From positions 186,001 to 250,000 of the forward strand of contig NZ_BMUZ01000011.1 in assembly GCF_014650455.1 (NCBI RefSeq): DNA of 64,000 nt. The letters run 5' to 3'. The translations under genes were made by a program, and so were the position numbers. The notes under the pieces are model-generated. The model was not told the origin of the DNA and ran no database searches. It saw only the letters and a list, made by a program, of their open reading frames with translations. How positions within the stretch are numbered: the stretch's first letter is position 1; each line of letters starts with the position of its first letter. Source of the stretch: Streptomyces xanthochromogenes (GTDB lineage Bacteria > Actinomycetota > Actinomycetes > Streptomycetales > Streptomycetaceae). This document shows positions 27,659 to 36,230 of the stretch, piece after piece.

Positions 27659-27697
27659 AATAACCCGAAGTGACGGGCGTCACTTTGTGTGGTTATT
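27659..27697. promoter_or_regulatory. Nested palindromes upstream of the choline operon
   Basis: AATAACC (27659-27665) and GGTTATT (27691-27697) flank a perfect 7-2-7 palindrome AGTGACGGGCGTCACT (27669-27684). They lie 78-116 bp upstream of betB in the 282-bp divergent gap. A repressor such as BetI (TetR family) or a GntR/IclR protein could bind here; no such gene is adjacent. Confidence 0.5.
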
Positions 27698-27863
27698 GCA
27701 GGTCAGAGCGGTGCTCTTGATCACACTCGGTCACGCGGAGTCAATCCCCCACTCTCCTGGGGCATTTCACGTACGGAATGTGAGACCGGTCAGCCCGTTC
27801 GGGACCGCTTCGGCATACTGGCGCGGCTGAAACTGATCACTTCCAACCCTCGCGGGAGCAGCC

Positions 27864-28463
27864 ATGGTTGACCGGGCCACCACCACAACGGCCGCCTTCA
27901 GGACGGTCGTCGAAGCCGGCCCGGAGGCCCTCGACCAGGTGCGGGCCGCCGAGGCCGTCCTTCAGGAGGCCATCGCGCCGGCGGCGGACGCGGCCTTCGA
28001 CTTCGGGGCCGTGCGCTCGGCCGCCCGGAGCCTGCCGAACAGCTCGGTCGTCAAGATCATCCCCGGTTTCGGCCTCCAGGAGACCGCGCCCCTCCAGGTC
28101 ATGGTCCTCACACTCCGGCAGGCCGTGCGCCAGGCGCTGGTCGAACCATTCGAGAACCCCGCGTTCTGGGACAAGGCGGACACCGCTCTGGCCGGCGTGT
28201 TCCTCGGCCTGGGAGCACAGCGGGACGCGGCCCATCTCGCCTTCCAGGAGAGCACGGACGGCACGCGGTACTTCTACCACCTGCTCTTCGCGCTCCAGGA
28301 CGAGGAGACGGGCCGCCACCTCTACGTCGTCGCGTTCCGCGTCGAGGTGACCGTGGCCGCCGACCGGGCGACGCTCCTGTCGCTGGGCGCCGAGGACACC
28401 GCGGCGGTCACGATCCGCCTCGACGCGATCAGCGTGCGACAGGAGCTCGCCGCCACGAGCTGA
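27864..28463 (+). CDS. Cyt-like (type-2 delta-endotoxin, CytB) protein
   Basis: 199 residues, no signal peptide, no membrane helix. By memory comparison it matches the Bacillus thuringiensis Cyt cytolysin family: FDFGAVRSA (45-53), VVKIIPGFGLQ (62-72, compare VVIPGLG in Cyt2), an amphipathic segment LRQAVRQALVEPF, the block YFYHLLFALQDEETG (136-150, compare YYYNVLFAIQNEDTGG) and the C-terminal VTIRLDAISVRQEL. Cyt proteins are single-domain alpha/beta pore formers that attack lipid membranes and are often made as protoxins. Whether this one is toxic is unknown. ATG 27864 has CGGGAG upstream. It is divergent from the choline operon and convergent with the GH27 gene (9 bp apart). Confidence 0.65.
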   Translation: MVDRATTTTAAFRTVVEAGPEALDQVRAAEAVLQEAIAPAADAAFDFGAVRSAARSLPNSSVVKIIPGFGLQETAPLQVMVLTLRQAVRQALVEPFENPAFWDKADTALAGVFLGLGAQRDAAHLAFQESTDGTRYFYHLLFALQDEETGRHLYVVAFRVEVTVAADRATLLSLGAEDTAAVTIRLDAISVRQELAATS

Positions 28464-28472
28464 CGCCGGGCG

Positions 28473-30188
28473 TCACACGGGCAGCGCCCAGGTCTGGTTC
28501 GCCTGGTGGCTGCCGCAGGTCCAGGTGTCGAGCCTGGTGCCGCTCGCCGTGCCGCCGCCGTACACATCGAGGCAGAGGCCGGACCCGGCGTTGACCAGCG
28601 CCCCGTCCCCGCCGGTGGTCCAGCGCTGGGCATCCGCACCCGTGCAGGCCGACAGGACGGCGGAGCCGCCGGCAGCGGAACCGGTCGCCGTCAGGCACTT
28701 GCCGAGCGCCCGTACGGTGTCGTCGTCGGCCAGGCTCCAGCGTTGGTTGGCGTTGGAGGTGCACGGGAAGAGGATCACCGGGGTTCCGTCGGCCGTGCCG
28801 CTGTTGGACACGTCCGCGCAGTTGGCACCGTTGCCGGTGAGCTGCCCGGTGGGCACCGCGGGCGCACAGCCGCTGCCCGGGGTGAGCCGCCAGATGGCGG
28901 TGCCGTGGGCGGGGACATTGGCGGTCAGCGCGGGCGAGGTGCTCGAAGTGCCGCCGCTCCAGAGGTCCTTGGCGCTCACCGAGCAGCCGGGCAGGCCGAT
29001 CGAGGCGAGGCTCGTGGACACGTTCCGCGCCGAGGAGGACCGGTTGAGCACGGCGACGGCCCGGTCGCCGTTCGCCAGCGGGCGGACCAGGACGTCGGTG
29101 GTGCCGTTGGTGGCGACCACGGCGGCCTGCCGGCCCATGCGGTCCTGGTCGAGGGCGATCAGACCGGCGTTGCCGAGGGCCGAGCGCCCGGCCGGGGTGA
29201 GGGCGGCCACGTCGGAGGAGAGGATGAACGGGGCGGCCATCATCGACCAGAGCGCCACCTGGCTGCGCGACTCGTCGGCGGTCAGACCCGGGTCGCCGGC
29301 CAGCAGGAAGTCGGGGTCGTTCCAGTTGCCGGGCCCGGCGTAGCGGCCGAGCCAGCGGTTGTAGCCGTAGTTCCACAGCACGCTCGCCCAGCGGCTCGCG
29401 GTGGGCTTCTGCGGGTTGAACACCACGATGTCGGTGCCCTCGCGCCACAGCTGGCCGTCCCCGCCGACCCAGGAGAGGACGGAGAACCAGTCCGGGCTGC
29501 CCCATTCGCCGTTCGGCTGGAAGTAGGCGGGCGCCGACTCCGAGAAGACGATGTCGCGCCCCGCGTTGTGGAGCGCCGCGGACTCGGCGTCGTACGCCTG
29601 GCGGTAGGCCTCCTCCTTGGTCTGGCCGGGGCCCACGTACATGTTGCAGCCGTCGAGCTTGAGGTAGTCCACGCCCCAGGACGCGAAGGTGGCCGTGTCC
29701 TGCTCGAAGTGGTCGGGGCCGCCGCCCTGGGGGCGGCCGCTGCCCGGGTAGCCCTCGCAGGTGGCGGAGCCCGCGTCCTCGTAGATGCCGAACTTCAGGC
29801 CGCGGGCGTGCAGATAGGAGCCGAGCCAGGCCATGCCGTGCGGGAAGCGGACCGGGTCCGCCACCAGGTTGCCCTGGCCGTCGCGGGTCTTGGCCATCCA
29901 GCAGTCGTCCACGGTGACCGTCTTGTAGCCCTTGGCGGCGAGCCCCGACGAGACCAGCGCGTCGGCGTTGTGCACCACGGTCTGTTCGCTGATGTCGCAC
30001 ATGTAGTGCGCCCAGTTGTTCCAGCCCATCGGCGGCGTGGCGGCGAGCCGGCCGCCCTGGGCGGGCGCGGTGGGCGGCGCCGGAGCCGCGGCCGCCGCGG
30101 CGTGGGCCCCGGTCGCGGTCAGCGGGACGGCCAGGAGCGCGGCGAGCAGGGCGGCGAGTCTCCTGCGCCGGGTAGGAAGTGACGGCAC
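28473..30188 (-). CDS. Secreted GH27 alpha-galactosidase with C-terminal ricin lectin
   Basis: 571 residues. A signal peptide precedes a GH27 catalytic barrel starting TPPMGWNNWAHYMCDI, with TVDDCWMAKTRDGQG, GIYEDAGSATCEGYPGS and the nucleophile Asp in DYLKLDGCN. A beta-sandwich follows, then a ricin B trefoil (about 445-571) with Q-x-W motifs NANQRWSL, DAQRWTT and ANQTWAL. It releases terminal alpha-galactose from plant galactosides outside the cell; the lectin anchors it to polysaccharide. GTG 30188 is supported by AGGAAGGAA. A gapped inverted repeat lies about 120-170 bp upstream. Confidence 0.92.
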   Translation of the reverse strand: MPSLPTRRRRLAALLAALLAVPLTATGAHAAAAAAPAPPTAPAQGGRLAATPPMGWNNWAHYMCDISEQTVVHNADALVSSGLAAKGYKTVTVDDCWMAKTRDGQGNLVADPVRFPHGMAWLGSYLHARGLKFGIYEDAGSATCEGYPGSGRPQGGGPDHFEQDTATFASWGVDYLKLDGCNMYVGPGQTKEEAYRQAYDAESAALHNAGRDIVFSESAPAYFQPNGEWGSPDWFSVLSWVGGDGQLWREGTDIVVFNPQKPTASRWASVLWNYGYNRWLGRYAGPGNWNDPDFLLAGDPGLTADESRSQVALWSMMAAPFILSSDVAALTPAGRSALGNAGLIALDQDRMGRQAAVVATNGTTDVLVRPLANGDRAVAVLNRSSSARNVSTSLASIGLPGCSVSAKDLWSGGTSSTSPALTANVPAHGTAIWRLTPGSGCAPAVPTGQLTGNGANCADVSNSGTADGTPVILFPCTSNANQRWSLADDDTVRALGKCLTATGSAAGGSAVLSACTGADAQRWTTGGDGALVNAGSGLCLDVYGGGTASGTRLDTWTCGSHQANQTWALPV

Positions 30189-30305
30189 GACAGATTCCTT
30201 CCTGGCCCGGCCGGTCGCGGCCCGGGCGGGATGCGTAGGAGGCAGGGAAGGTGCCGATCCCGCCGGCGCACGAGCCTGCCGGAGGGCACCCGCCAGTGCA
30301 GTACT

Positions 30306-30355
30306 GATGCTCGTTCTTGTCAATGGCTCCCATCGGACGAGCAGGAACAAGCATC
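30306..30355. promoter_or_regulatory. Gapped inverted repeat upstream of alpha-galactosidase
   Basis: GATGCTCGTTCT (30306-30317) and GGAACAAGCATC (30344-30355) pair with two mismatches over 12 bp. They lie in the 315-bp gap upstream of the GH27 gene, which otherwise holds no gene. Could be a sugar-repressor site. Confidence 0.3.
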
Positions 30356-30503
30356 CGCCCCCGTCCGCGCCGAGCCCGGCATTGCCACGGCGTGTCCGCG
30401 CGCGGGCCGTCCGCCGCCGACGGGGCGCCGCCCCCGGATGTGCGCGGGCAGGACGTGGCGGTGCGTCAACTCATGGACGAATCAAGCTGGTTGGAGAGTG
30501 AAG

Positions 30504-31166
30504 CTACGACGCTACGATGCCCGCCTCGTGGGCGAGCAGTCCGGCCTGGGTGCGATTGGCGCATTCCAGTTTGTCGAGTGTGCGCGACACATAGCCCTTG
30601 ACGGTCGCCTCCGACAGATGGAGCCGGGCCGCGATCCGCGCGTTGGAGAGCCCTTCCCCCAGGCCCGCGAGGACCTCGGTCTCCCGTTCGGTGAGCAGGG
30701 CGACGCGCTCGCGGGCGCGGTCACGGGCCGAAAGACCGTCGGTCGAGGCCGCGATGAGCCGCCGGGCGGCGGCGGGCGACAGCACGGTGTGGCCCTCGGC
30801 CGCCACCCGGACCAGACCGATGAGCTCCTCCGGCGGCGTGGACTTCACCAGGAACCCCGTCGCCCCGGCGCGCAGCGCACGCAGGACGTACTGGTCGGCG
30901 TCGAAGGTCGTGAGCACCACGATGGGCGGCGGCTGCGCGTCGCGCCGGGTCAGCCGCTCGATGGCGGTGATGCCGTCCATGCCCGGCATCCGCAGATCCA
31001 TGAGGACGACATCGGGCCGGTGCCGCAGCACCGCCTCGATGCCGGCCGCCCCGTCGTGCGCCTCGGCGACCACCTCGATGTCGTCGGCGGAACCGAGGAT
31101 CGTGCGCAGGAACCCGCACACCATTGCCTCGTCGTCCACGACCACCACCCGCACCACGGGCCTCAC
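30504..31166 (-). CDS. NarL/LuxR-type response regulator
   Basis: 220 residues. Receiver domain with acidic pocket VVVVDDEAMV, phospho-acceptor Asp in DVVLMDLRMPGMDG, and switch residues TT and K (VLTTFDADQ, FLVKSTP). The LuxR HTH runs LLTERETEVLAGLGEGLSNA to SEATVKGYVSRTLDKL. The GTG start at 31166 overlaps the kinase stop codon (GTGA), so the two are translationally coupled. It is phosphorylated by the adjacent kinase and then binds DNA; targets are unknown. Confidence 0.93.
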   Translation of the reverse strand: MRPVVRVVVVDDEAMVCGFLRTILGSADDIEVVAEAHDGAAGIEAVLRHRPDVVLMDLRMPGMDGITAIERLTRRDAQPPPIVVLTTFDADQYVLRALRAGATGFLVKSTPPEELIGLVRVAAEGHTVLSPAAARRLIAASTDGLSARDRARERVALLTERETEVLAGLGEGLSNARIAARLHLSEATVKGYVSRTLDKLECANRTQAGLLAHEAGIVAS

Positions 31167-32377
31167 CCCACTGATTCCGCTGTCGGTACGTAGGCGGGCA
31201 GTTCGGCCGCCACGCAGAAACCGCCGTCCGGTTCGGGCCCGGCCCGCAGGCTGCCGTGCACGAGCTCGATGCGCTGCCGGAGCCCGGCGATGCCCAGGCC
31301 CGAACCGGTGCGCACCAGCTCGCTGTCGGGGCTCCCGCTCGGCCGGGTGTTGCGGACGGCGACGCGCACCCCGCCCGCGTCGTACTCCACGGAGACGGTG
31401 ACACGGGCGCCACAGGCGTGCTTGTGCACGTTGGTCAGCGCCTCGCGCACGATCCGGTACGTGGTGCGGCCGACCACCGGGGAGGCCAGCGACCGGTCGC
31501 CCACTTCGACCAGTTCGGCGGGGACCCCTGCCGCCGTCGACTCGGCGACGAGCGCGGCCAGGCCGTCGGGCGAGGGGGTGCGGTCCTCCTCGGGTGCGGT
31601 GCGCAGGATGCCGACCAGGTCCCGCAGTTCCTCCAGGGCCTGGCAGCCGGCCGCCCGGAGTTCCTCCGCCGCCCGCCGGGTCGCCTCGTCGGAGGCGGTC
31701 ACGCGCAGCGCGCCGGCCTGGAGCACCATCAGGCTGACCCGGTGGGTGACCACGTCGTGCATCTCGCCGGCGAGGCGGCCGCGTTCCTCGGCCCGCGCCC
31801 GCTCGGCGAGCAGATGGCGCTCCCGCTCGGCCCGTTCGGCACGCTCGGTCAGGGCGCACACGAGCCTCCTGCGCGCGTCGAAGTACAGGGCGAGCAGGGG
31901 CCCGACCGCGGTGCGCAGCAGGCCCACGGTGAGGACGGTGACGGACGGTTCCCAGGCCCGGGCGACGACCAGCGTGAAGAGGCCGAGGACCAGGAACGCG
32001 GTACGCCGGTTGCGGGCGGTCCTGCCGTAGAACACCGGGCCGTAGGCGGCGAGTGCCGTCGAGAACGGTGCCCAGACATTGCCCGGGTTCGCGGGGGTCA
32101 GGGCGTGCGCGGGTGAGATCAGCAGGGTGACGGCGAGCGTGAAGGCGCCGAGGACGGCGACCACCGTCAGGGGCGCCCGGCGCCGGATCACGAGGGAGAG
32201 GCAGGCCAGGGCCTGGGCGCCGAGCAGCACCCGAGCGAGGGTGTCCGGCCGTTCGGGCCACCAGGTCGCGCCGACCAGCGTGATCGCCGTGTCGCCCAGG
32301 GCGAAGCAGACGGCGATCGCCGTGTCCACGGCGAGCGGGTGCCGACGGTGCCACGGTCCGTCTCTCATGCCGTTCAC
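31163..32377 (-). CDS. Sensor histidine kinase (HisKA_3 type)
   Basis: 404 residues. The N-terminal half holds about five transmembrane segments (20-160) with short loops, so the signal is sensed in or near the membrane. The phospho-His is in RGRLAGEMHDVVTHRVSLMV (HisKA_3 dimerisation helix). The ATPase domain has VREALTNVHKHA (N box) and GSGLGIAGLRQRIELV (G box). The cognate response regulator follows with a 4-bp overlap. Start is GTG 32377 or ATG 32368; neither has a clear ribosome site. Confidence 0.9.
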   Translation of the reverse strand: MNGMRDGPWHRRHPLAVDTAIAVCFALGDTAITLVGATWWPERPDTLARVLLGAQALACLSLVIRRRAPLTVVAVLGAFTLAVTLLISPAHALTPANPGNVWAPFSTALAAYGPVFYGRTARNRRTAFLVLGLFTLVVARAWEPSVTVLTVGLLRTAVGPLLALYFDARRRLVCALTERAERAERERHLLAERARAEERGRLAGEMHDVVTHRVSLMVLQAGALRVTASDEATRRAAEELRAAGCQALEELRDLVGILRTAPEEDRTPSPDGLAALVAESTAAGVPAELVEVGDRSLASPVVGRTTYRIVREALTNVHKHACGARVTVSVEYDAGGVRVAVRNTRPSGSPDSELVRTGSGLGIAGLRQRIELVHGSLRAGPEPDGGFCVAAELPAYVPTAESVG

Positions 32378-32536
32378 GGTAGGTCATGTCGGCCCGGTGG
32401 CCCCCGGAAAGCAGACCTCCGGCCGCGGGGGACCCTACGAAAGTCGGGCGCCGCACCGGCCGGTCCTCCTTTCGTCGCACCGGCGCCCGCCCGCCCGCTC
32501 TGCCGCGGGGTGGTCGCCCCGCGGTGCAATCGGCAC

Positions 32537-33079
32537 ATGGAATCCAACGACGACAACGCCAACGCAAACGCCAGCGAGGACAAGGCCACGGCGGCGCCCG
32601 CGCTCGGGCACTACGCCATCGATCCCGCAGCCTCGACCGTCGAGTTCACGACCCGGCACGTGTTCGGGCTGCTCCCGGTGCGGGGCACCTTCACGATCCG
32701 CTCCGGCAGCGTCGACATCGCCGAGCCGCTCGGTGGTTCGGGCGTCCGCGCCGAGATCGGCACGGCGAGTTTCAGCACCGGCAGCAGGCAGCGGGACAGG
32801 GCCGTGCGCTCGGCGCGATTCCTGGACGCCGAGCGTCATCCGCTCATGACGTTCACGGGTGACCGCGTCGACGGCACCACGGTGCCGGGCACCCTCACGG
32901 TGTGCGGCGTCGCGCGCCCGGTGTCCCTGCGCATCGAGGAATCCGCTTCGACGACCGGGGGGTTCACCGCCCTCGCCACGGCCCGTATCGACCGGACCGA
33001 ATTCGGGGTGACCGCGTCCCGTGGCATGGCCGGGCGGCACCTCACGGTGACGCTACGCGTCCGCTGCGTCCGGGCGTGA
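32537..33079 (+). CDS. YceI family protein
   Basis: 180 residues. GHYAIDPAASTVEFTTRHVFGLLPVRGTF is the classical YceI opening, followed by FLDAERHPLMTFTGDRV, LTVCGVARPVSL and the closing RTEFGVTASRGM. YceI proteins form a lipocalin-like barrel that binds isoprenoid-type lipids. No signal peptide here, so it would be cytoplasmic; an Asn/Asp/Ala-rich N-terminal tail precedes the domain. ATG 32537 with weak ribosome site. Divergent from the two-component operon. Confidence 0.88.
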   Translation: MESNDDNANANASEDKATAAPALGHYAIDPAASTVEFTTRHVFGLLPVRGTFTIRSGSVDIAEPLGGSGVRAEIGTASFSTGSRQRDRAVRSARFLDAERHPLMTFTGDRVDGTTVPGTLTVCGVARPVSLRIEESASTTGGFTALATARIDRTEFGVTASRGMAGRHLTVTLRVRCVRA

Positions 33080-33138
33080 TGTCGGGCCGGAACCAAAAGG
33101 AGTGGTGCTGACCTGCGGGTTCTGACAGGGTCGCGGTC

Positions 33139-33183
33139 GTGACGCACAGCCACGACATCGCCATCGGTACCCTCGCCGAGTGA
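33139..33183 (+). pseudogene. 5' fragment of the acetyltransferase-like gene, cut by an in-frame TGA
   Basis: GTG at 33139 opens 14 codons ending ...IAIGTLAE, then TGA at 33181-33183, then PELAARIYGMSDNWPEF in the same frame. The family normally reads LAERPEL, so TGA most simply replaces CGA (Arg) by one C-to-T change. Confidence 0.55.
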
Positions 33184-33210
33184 CCCGAACTGGCCGCCCG
33201 CATCTATGGG

Positions 33211-33897
33211 ATGAGCGACAACTGGCCCGAGTTCATAGCCTGGGACCTGATCGGCTACGCCCTGCTCGCCCGGGTGCCCGAGGAATTCCCGCAGTACTGC
33301 GTGGTGGCCACCGAGGGCGACCGGATCATCGCCCGCGGCTTCAGCGTCCCCTTCAACGCGACGCTCGACGGCCGCGAGGAGATGCCGGACCGGGGCTGGG
33401 ACCAGGTCCTGGCATGGGCGTTCGACGGCGCGCGGCGGGTCCGTCCCGTGACGACGGCGAGCGCGCTGGAGATCACCGTGGACCTCGATCACCTGGGGCG
33501 CGGTCTGTCCTACCGGATGCTCGCCGCGATGCGGGCCGCGGTCGGGCGTCAGGGTCTGGACGCGCTCGTGGCGCCGGTACGCCCGACCGCCAAGCACCTG
33601 CGGTCCCGGCTGCCCATGGCCGAATACCTGCGCGAGGTCAGGGACGACGGGCTGCCCGCCGATCCGTGGCTGCGCGTTCACGTCAAGGCCGGCGGCACCA
33701 TAGTGAAGGCGGCCGCCGCCTCGATGACGGTGAGCGGGACCTCGGCCGAGTGGCGCCGCTGGACCGGGCTGCCGTTCGACCGGGACGGCGAGATCGAGGT
33801 CCCGGCCGCCCTGGTGCCGGTGCACTGTGACACCCGTCACGACCGGGTGAGTTACGTGGAGCCCCATGTGTGGGTGCGCCACCCCCTGCACGCCTGA
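33211..33897 (+). CDS. GNAT-like acetyltransferase family protein (possibly N-terminally truncated)
   Basis: 228 residues from the first ATG. The sequence MSDNWPEFIAWDLIGYALLARVPEEFPQYCVVATEGDRIIARGFSVPF and LEITVDLDHLGRGLSYRMLAAMRAAV (an acetyl-CoA binding helix-like element) resemble GNAT-fold proteins common in Streptomyces. Upstream, 24 codons of continuous homology-like sequence lie in the same frame but are cut by a TGA at 33181-33183. If translation restarts at 33211 (weak ribosome site) the fold would lose only its first strand; otherwise the gene is a pseudogene. No other frame damage. Confidence 0.65.
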   Translation: MSDNWPEFIAWDLIGYALLARVPEEFPQYCVVATEGDRIIARGFSVPFNATLDGREEMPDRGWDQVLAWAFDGARRVRPVTTASALEITVDLDHLGRGLSYRMLAAMRAAVGRQGLDALVAPVRPTAKHLRSRLPMAEYLREVRDDGLPADPWLRVHVKAGGTIVKAAAASMTVSGTSAEWRRWTGLPFDRDGEIEVPAALVPVHCDTRHDRVSYVEPHVWVRHPLHA

Positions 33898-34008
33898 CGC
33901 CCGGCCACTGCTTGCCCGCCTGACACGGGGACGTCCTGCCGCCCGCGCGGAAAGGCGTCGGACGGAAGGCGTCGGCGACCGCCATGGCTTGATCGGTCAC
34001 CTTCACAA

Positions 34009-34025
34009 GATTTGTAAGACAAATC
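34009..34025. promoter_or_regulatory. AT-rich 17-bp palindrome upstream of the esterase gene
   Basis: GATTTGTAAGACAAATC is a perfect 7-3-7 inverted repeat, 88 bp before the esterase ATG, in an AT-rich island unlike its surroundings. A probable operator or promoter element; no regulator gene is adjacent. Confidence 0.45.
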
Positions 34026-34112
34026 CGGAACCCTTTGGCCGCTCCAGCCCATCAGCCCAGGTGGAACGAACAGGCATGCCCTTGGGCCACAGAACCACCC
34101 GGAGCGATAGCA

Positions 34113-35225
34113 ATGACCGACCCCCGTCACGGGGCCTACCAGTCTCGGGGCCACCGCCGGGCCAGCCGCGCCAAGCGCTGGATACTCGGCGTGGTCGCCG
34201 TCACCGTGCTCGGCCTGATCGCGTGGCCCGTCCTGAACTACTTCGACGTCTTCTCCGACGAGGGTGACGCCATCAGTTTCGGCCAGGGCGGCTCCGGAGC
34301 CGGCGGTGACAAGCCAGGCGGTGACGGCGGCAAATCGGCCAACTCCAAGGTGCTGATGCCGACCGGGCCGGAAGCCAAATTCACGGTGGCCGGCACGGTT
34401 CCGGAGAACGGCACCAAGATCGCGGTGACGACCCTGGAGGGCAAGAAGTCCGGCTTCACCGGCAAGGTCTGGGTCTGGGTCCCGCCGGAGTACAAGGACC
34501 CGAAGTACGCCAAGAGCGGCTTCCCCGTGATGGTCGCCCTGCCCGGCGGCGCCGGCTACCCGACCAACTACTGGATGGGCACGGACCTCAAGCTGGAGTC
34601 GAGCATCTCCCAGTGGTCCAAGGAGGGCAAGAGCCTGCCGTTCATCCTCGCGATGCCGGTCCTCAACCCCCACCCGGACACCGGGGGCCTGTACTGGGAC
34701 GCGAGTGACATCCCGGGCCAGCCGAAGATGGGCACCTGGCTGACGGAGGACGTGCCCGACCTCATCAAGGCCAACTTCCGTACGGTGAAGTCCCGTGACG
34801 GCTGGGCCTTCATGGGCTCCTCGACGGGCGGCTTCGCGGGCCTCAAGAGCGTGCTGCAGAAGCCCGGCCAGTTCAAGGCCGTCATCGCCTCCGGCCCGGA
34901 CATCGTCCCCGACTCGCGTCTGTGGGCCGGGCACGACAAGGAGAAGGGCGAGAACAACCCCAATCTGCTGGCCCAGAAGCTGATCGCCGCGAAGGGCCCC
35001 GACGTCTATCTGGCCTTCCAGGTCGGCACCGTGGGTTCCGACGCCCAGGCCAAGCCGAAGATCGAGGAGTTCATCGCCAAGTACGGCAAGGGCCCCGTCA
35101 AGACGAAGCTCAGCGTCATCCAGGGCGGCGGGCACAACGCCAAGACGTACGTGCCCAACATGGCGGGCGGCGGGCTCATCCAGTGGATCAGCGAGCACAT
35201 GCAGGGCCCCGAGCCCGCCTCCTGA
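34113..35225 (+). CDS. Membrane-anchored esterase (antigen 85/esterase D-like alpha/beta hydrolase)
   Basis: 370 residues. A short basic N-terminus, one transmembrane helix (ILGVVAVTVLGLIAWPVL, about 29-46) and a Gly/Ser-rich spacer place the hydrolase domain outside. The putative-esterase family signature is seen in FPVMVALPGGAGYPTNYWMG, the nucleophile elbow AFMGSSTGGFAGL (GxSxG) and the catalytic His in GGGHNAKTY. It may act on cell-envelope or extracellular esters. ATG 34113 has GGAGCG upstream. Confidence 0.82.
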   Translation: MTDPRHGAYQSRGHRRASRAKRWILGVVAVTVLGLIAWPVLNYFDVFSDEGDAISFGQGGSGAGGDKPGGDGGKSANSKVLMPTGPEAKFTVAGTVPENGTKIAVTTLEGKKSGFTGKVWVWVPPEYKDPKYAKSGFPVMVALPGGAGYPTNYWMGTDLKLESSISQWSKEGKSLPFILAMPVLNPHPDTGGLYWDASDIPGQPKMGTWLTEDVPDLIKANFRTVKSRDGWAFMGSSTGGFAGLKSVLQKPGQFKAVIASGPDIVPDSRLWAGHDKEKGENNPNLLAQKLIAAKGPDVYLAFQVGTVGSDAQAKPKIEEFIAKYGKGPVKTKLSVIQGGGHNAKTYVPNMAGGGLIQWISEHMQGPEPAS

Positions 35226-35372
35226 CCCGCCCCGCGTCCTTCGGATGCAGGAACGCGACCGGACACCGCCCGGCGCCCCCGGCGATCGGGGCCACCGGGA
35301 ACTAACGTTCACCGGACAGGGCGTGAATCCACGCCGCCGGCGCGTGGGCGCGGTACGAACGAAGGAGCGGGC

Positions 35373-36215
35373 GTGGGGAATTCAGCGGTCGGCGCGGACG
35401 GGAGCCCTCAGACGGACGGTGAGGAGCCCGAAGGACCGCGCCGCTCCGGCCCCGGCAAGCAGCGCTCCTTCTGGCGGGAGCTGCCGATCCTCGTCGTGGT
35501 CGCGCTGGTGCTCGCGCTGCTGATCAAGACGTTCCTGGTGCAGGCCTTCTCCATCCCGTCCGAGTCCATGCAGAACGCGCTCCAGCCAGGCGACCGCGTC
35601 CTGGTCGACAAGCTGACCCCGTGGTTCGGCTCGCAGCCCGGCCGCGGCGAGGTCGTCGTCTTCCACGACCCCGACAACTGGCTTGCGGGGCAGCCGACTT
35701 CGGACCCGAACGTGGTGCAGAAGGTCCTGTCGTTCGTCGGCGTCATGCCCTCGGCCAATGAGCAGGACCTGATCAAGCGGGTCATCGGTGTCGCCGGCGA
35801 CACCGTGGAGTGCAAGGGCACCGGCCCCCTGACGGTCAACGGAAAGCCCCTCGACGAGCCGTACGTCTTCCCCGGGAACACGCCGTGCAGCGTCGACCAG
35901 AGGGGCGGCCAGTTCAAGGTGACCGTCCCCAAGGGCAAGCTGTGGATGATGGGCGACCACCGGCAGGACTCGGAGGACTCCCGCTACCACCAGGCCGACA
36001 AGAACCACGGGTTCGTGCCGGTCGACGAGGCCGTGGGCCGTGCGTTCGTCGTCGCCTGGCCGCTCTCGCGCTGGGCGATGCTGCCCGTCCCGGGCACCTT
36101 CGACCAGTCCGGCATCAACACCCGGGCAGTCGTCGCACCGGGAGCCCTCTCGCTCGCGGGTGCGGTGCCCGTGGTGCTGTGGCGGCGCCGGCGCGGCGCG
36201 GCCCGCACCCGCTGA
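35373..36215 (+). CDS. lepB: Signal peptidase I
   Basis: 280 residues. An N-terminal cytoplasmic tail, a transmembrane helix (ILVVVALVLALLIKTFLV), then the catalytic Ser65 in IPSESMQNAL and catalytic Lys135 in LIKRVIGVAGD. The Box E region GDHRQDSEDSRYH is complete. A C-terminal hydrophobic segment (VVAPGALSLAGAVPVVLW) and Arg-rich tail suggest a second membrane anchor. It removes signal peptides from exported proteins. GTG 35373 has GAAGGAGC upstream. Streptomyces carry several such enzymes; this one stands alone. Confidence 0.95.
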   Translation: MGNSAVGADGSPQTDGEEPEGPRRSGPGKQRSFWRELPILVVVALVLALLIKTFLVQAFSIPSESMQNALQPGDRVLVDKLTPWFGSQPGRGEVVVFHDPDNWLAGQPTSDPNVVQKVLSFVGVMPSANEQDLIKRVIGVAGDTVECKGTGPLTVNGKPLDEPYVFPGNTPCSVDQRGGQFKVTVPKGKLWMMGDHRQDSEDSRYHQADKNHGFVPVDEAVGRAFVVAWPLSRWAMLPVPGTFDQSGINTRAVVAPGALSLAGAVPVVLWRRRRGAARTR

Positions 36216-36230
36216 CGCACCCGTCGACGG

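Noticed and set aside
33102..33125. Seven-codon leader peptide after AAAAGGAG (reads VVLTCGF)
   Set aside because: Good ribosome site but far too short to support, and no attenuator structure seen.
33181..33183. TGA read as selenocysteine
   Set aside because: No SECIS-like hairpin seen and the position is Arg in relatives as I recall them; a nonsense change is simpler.
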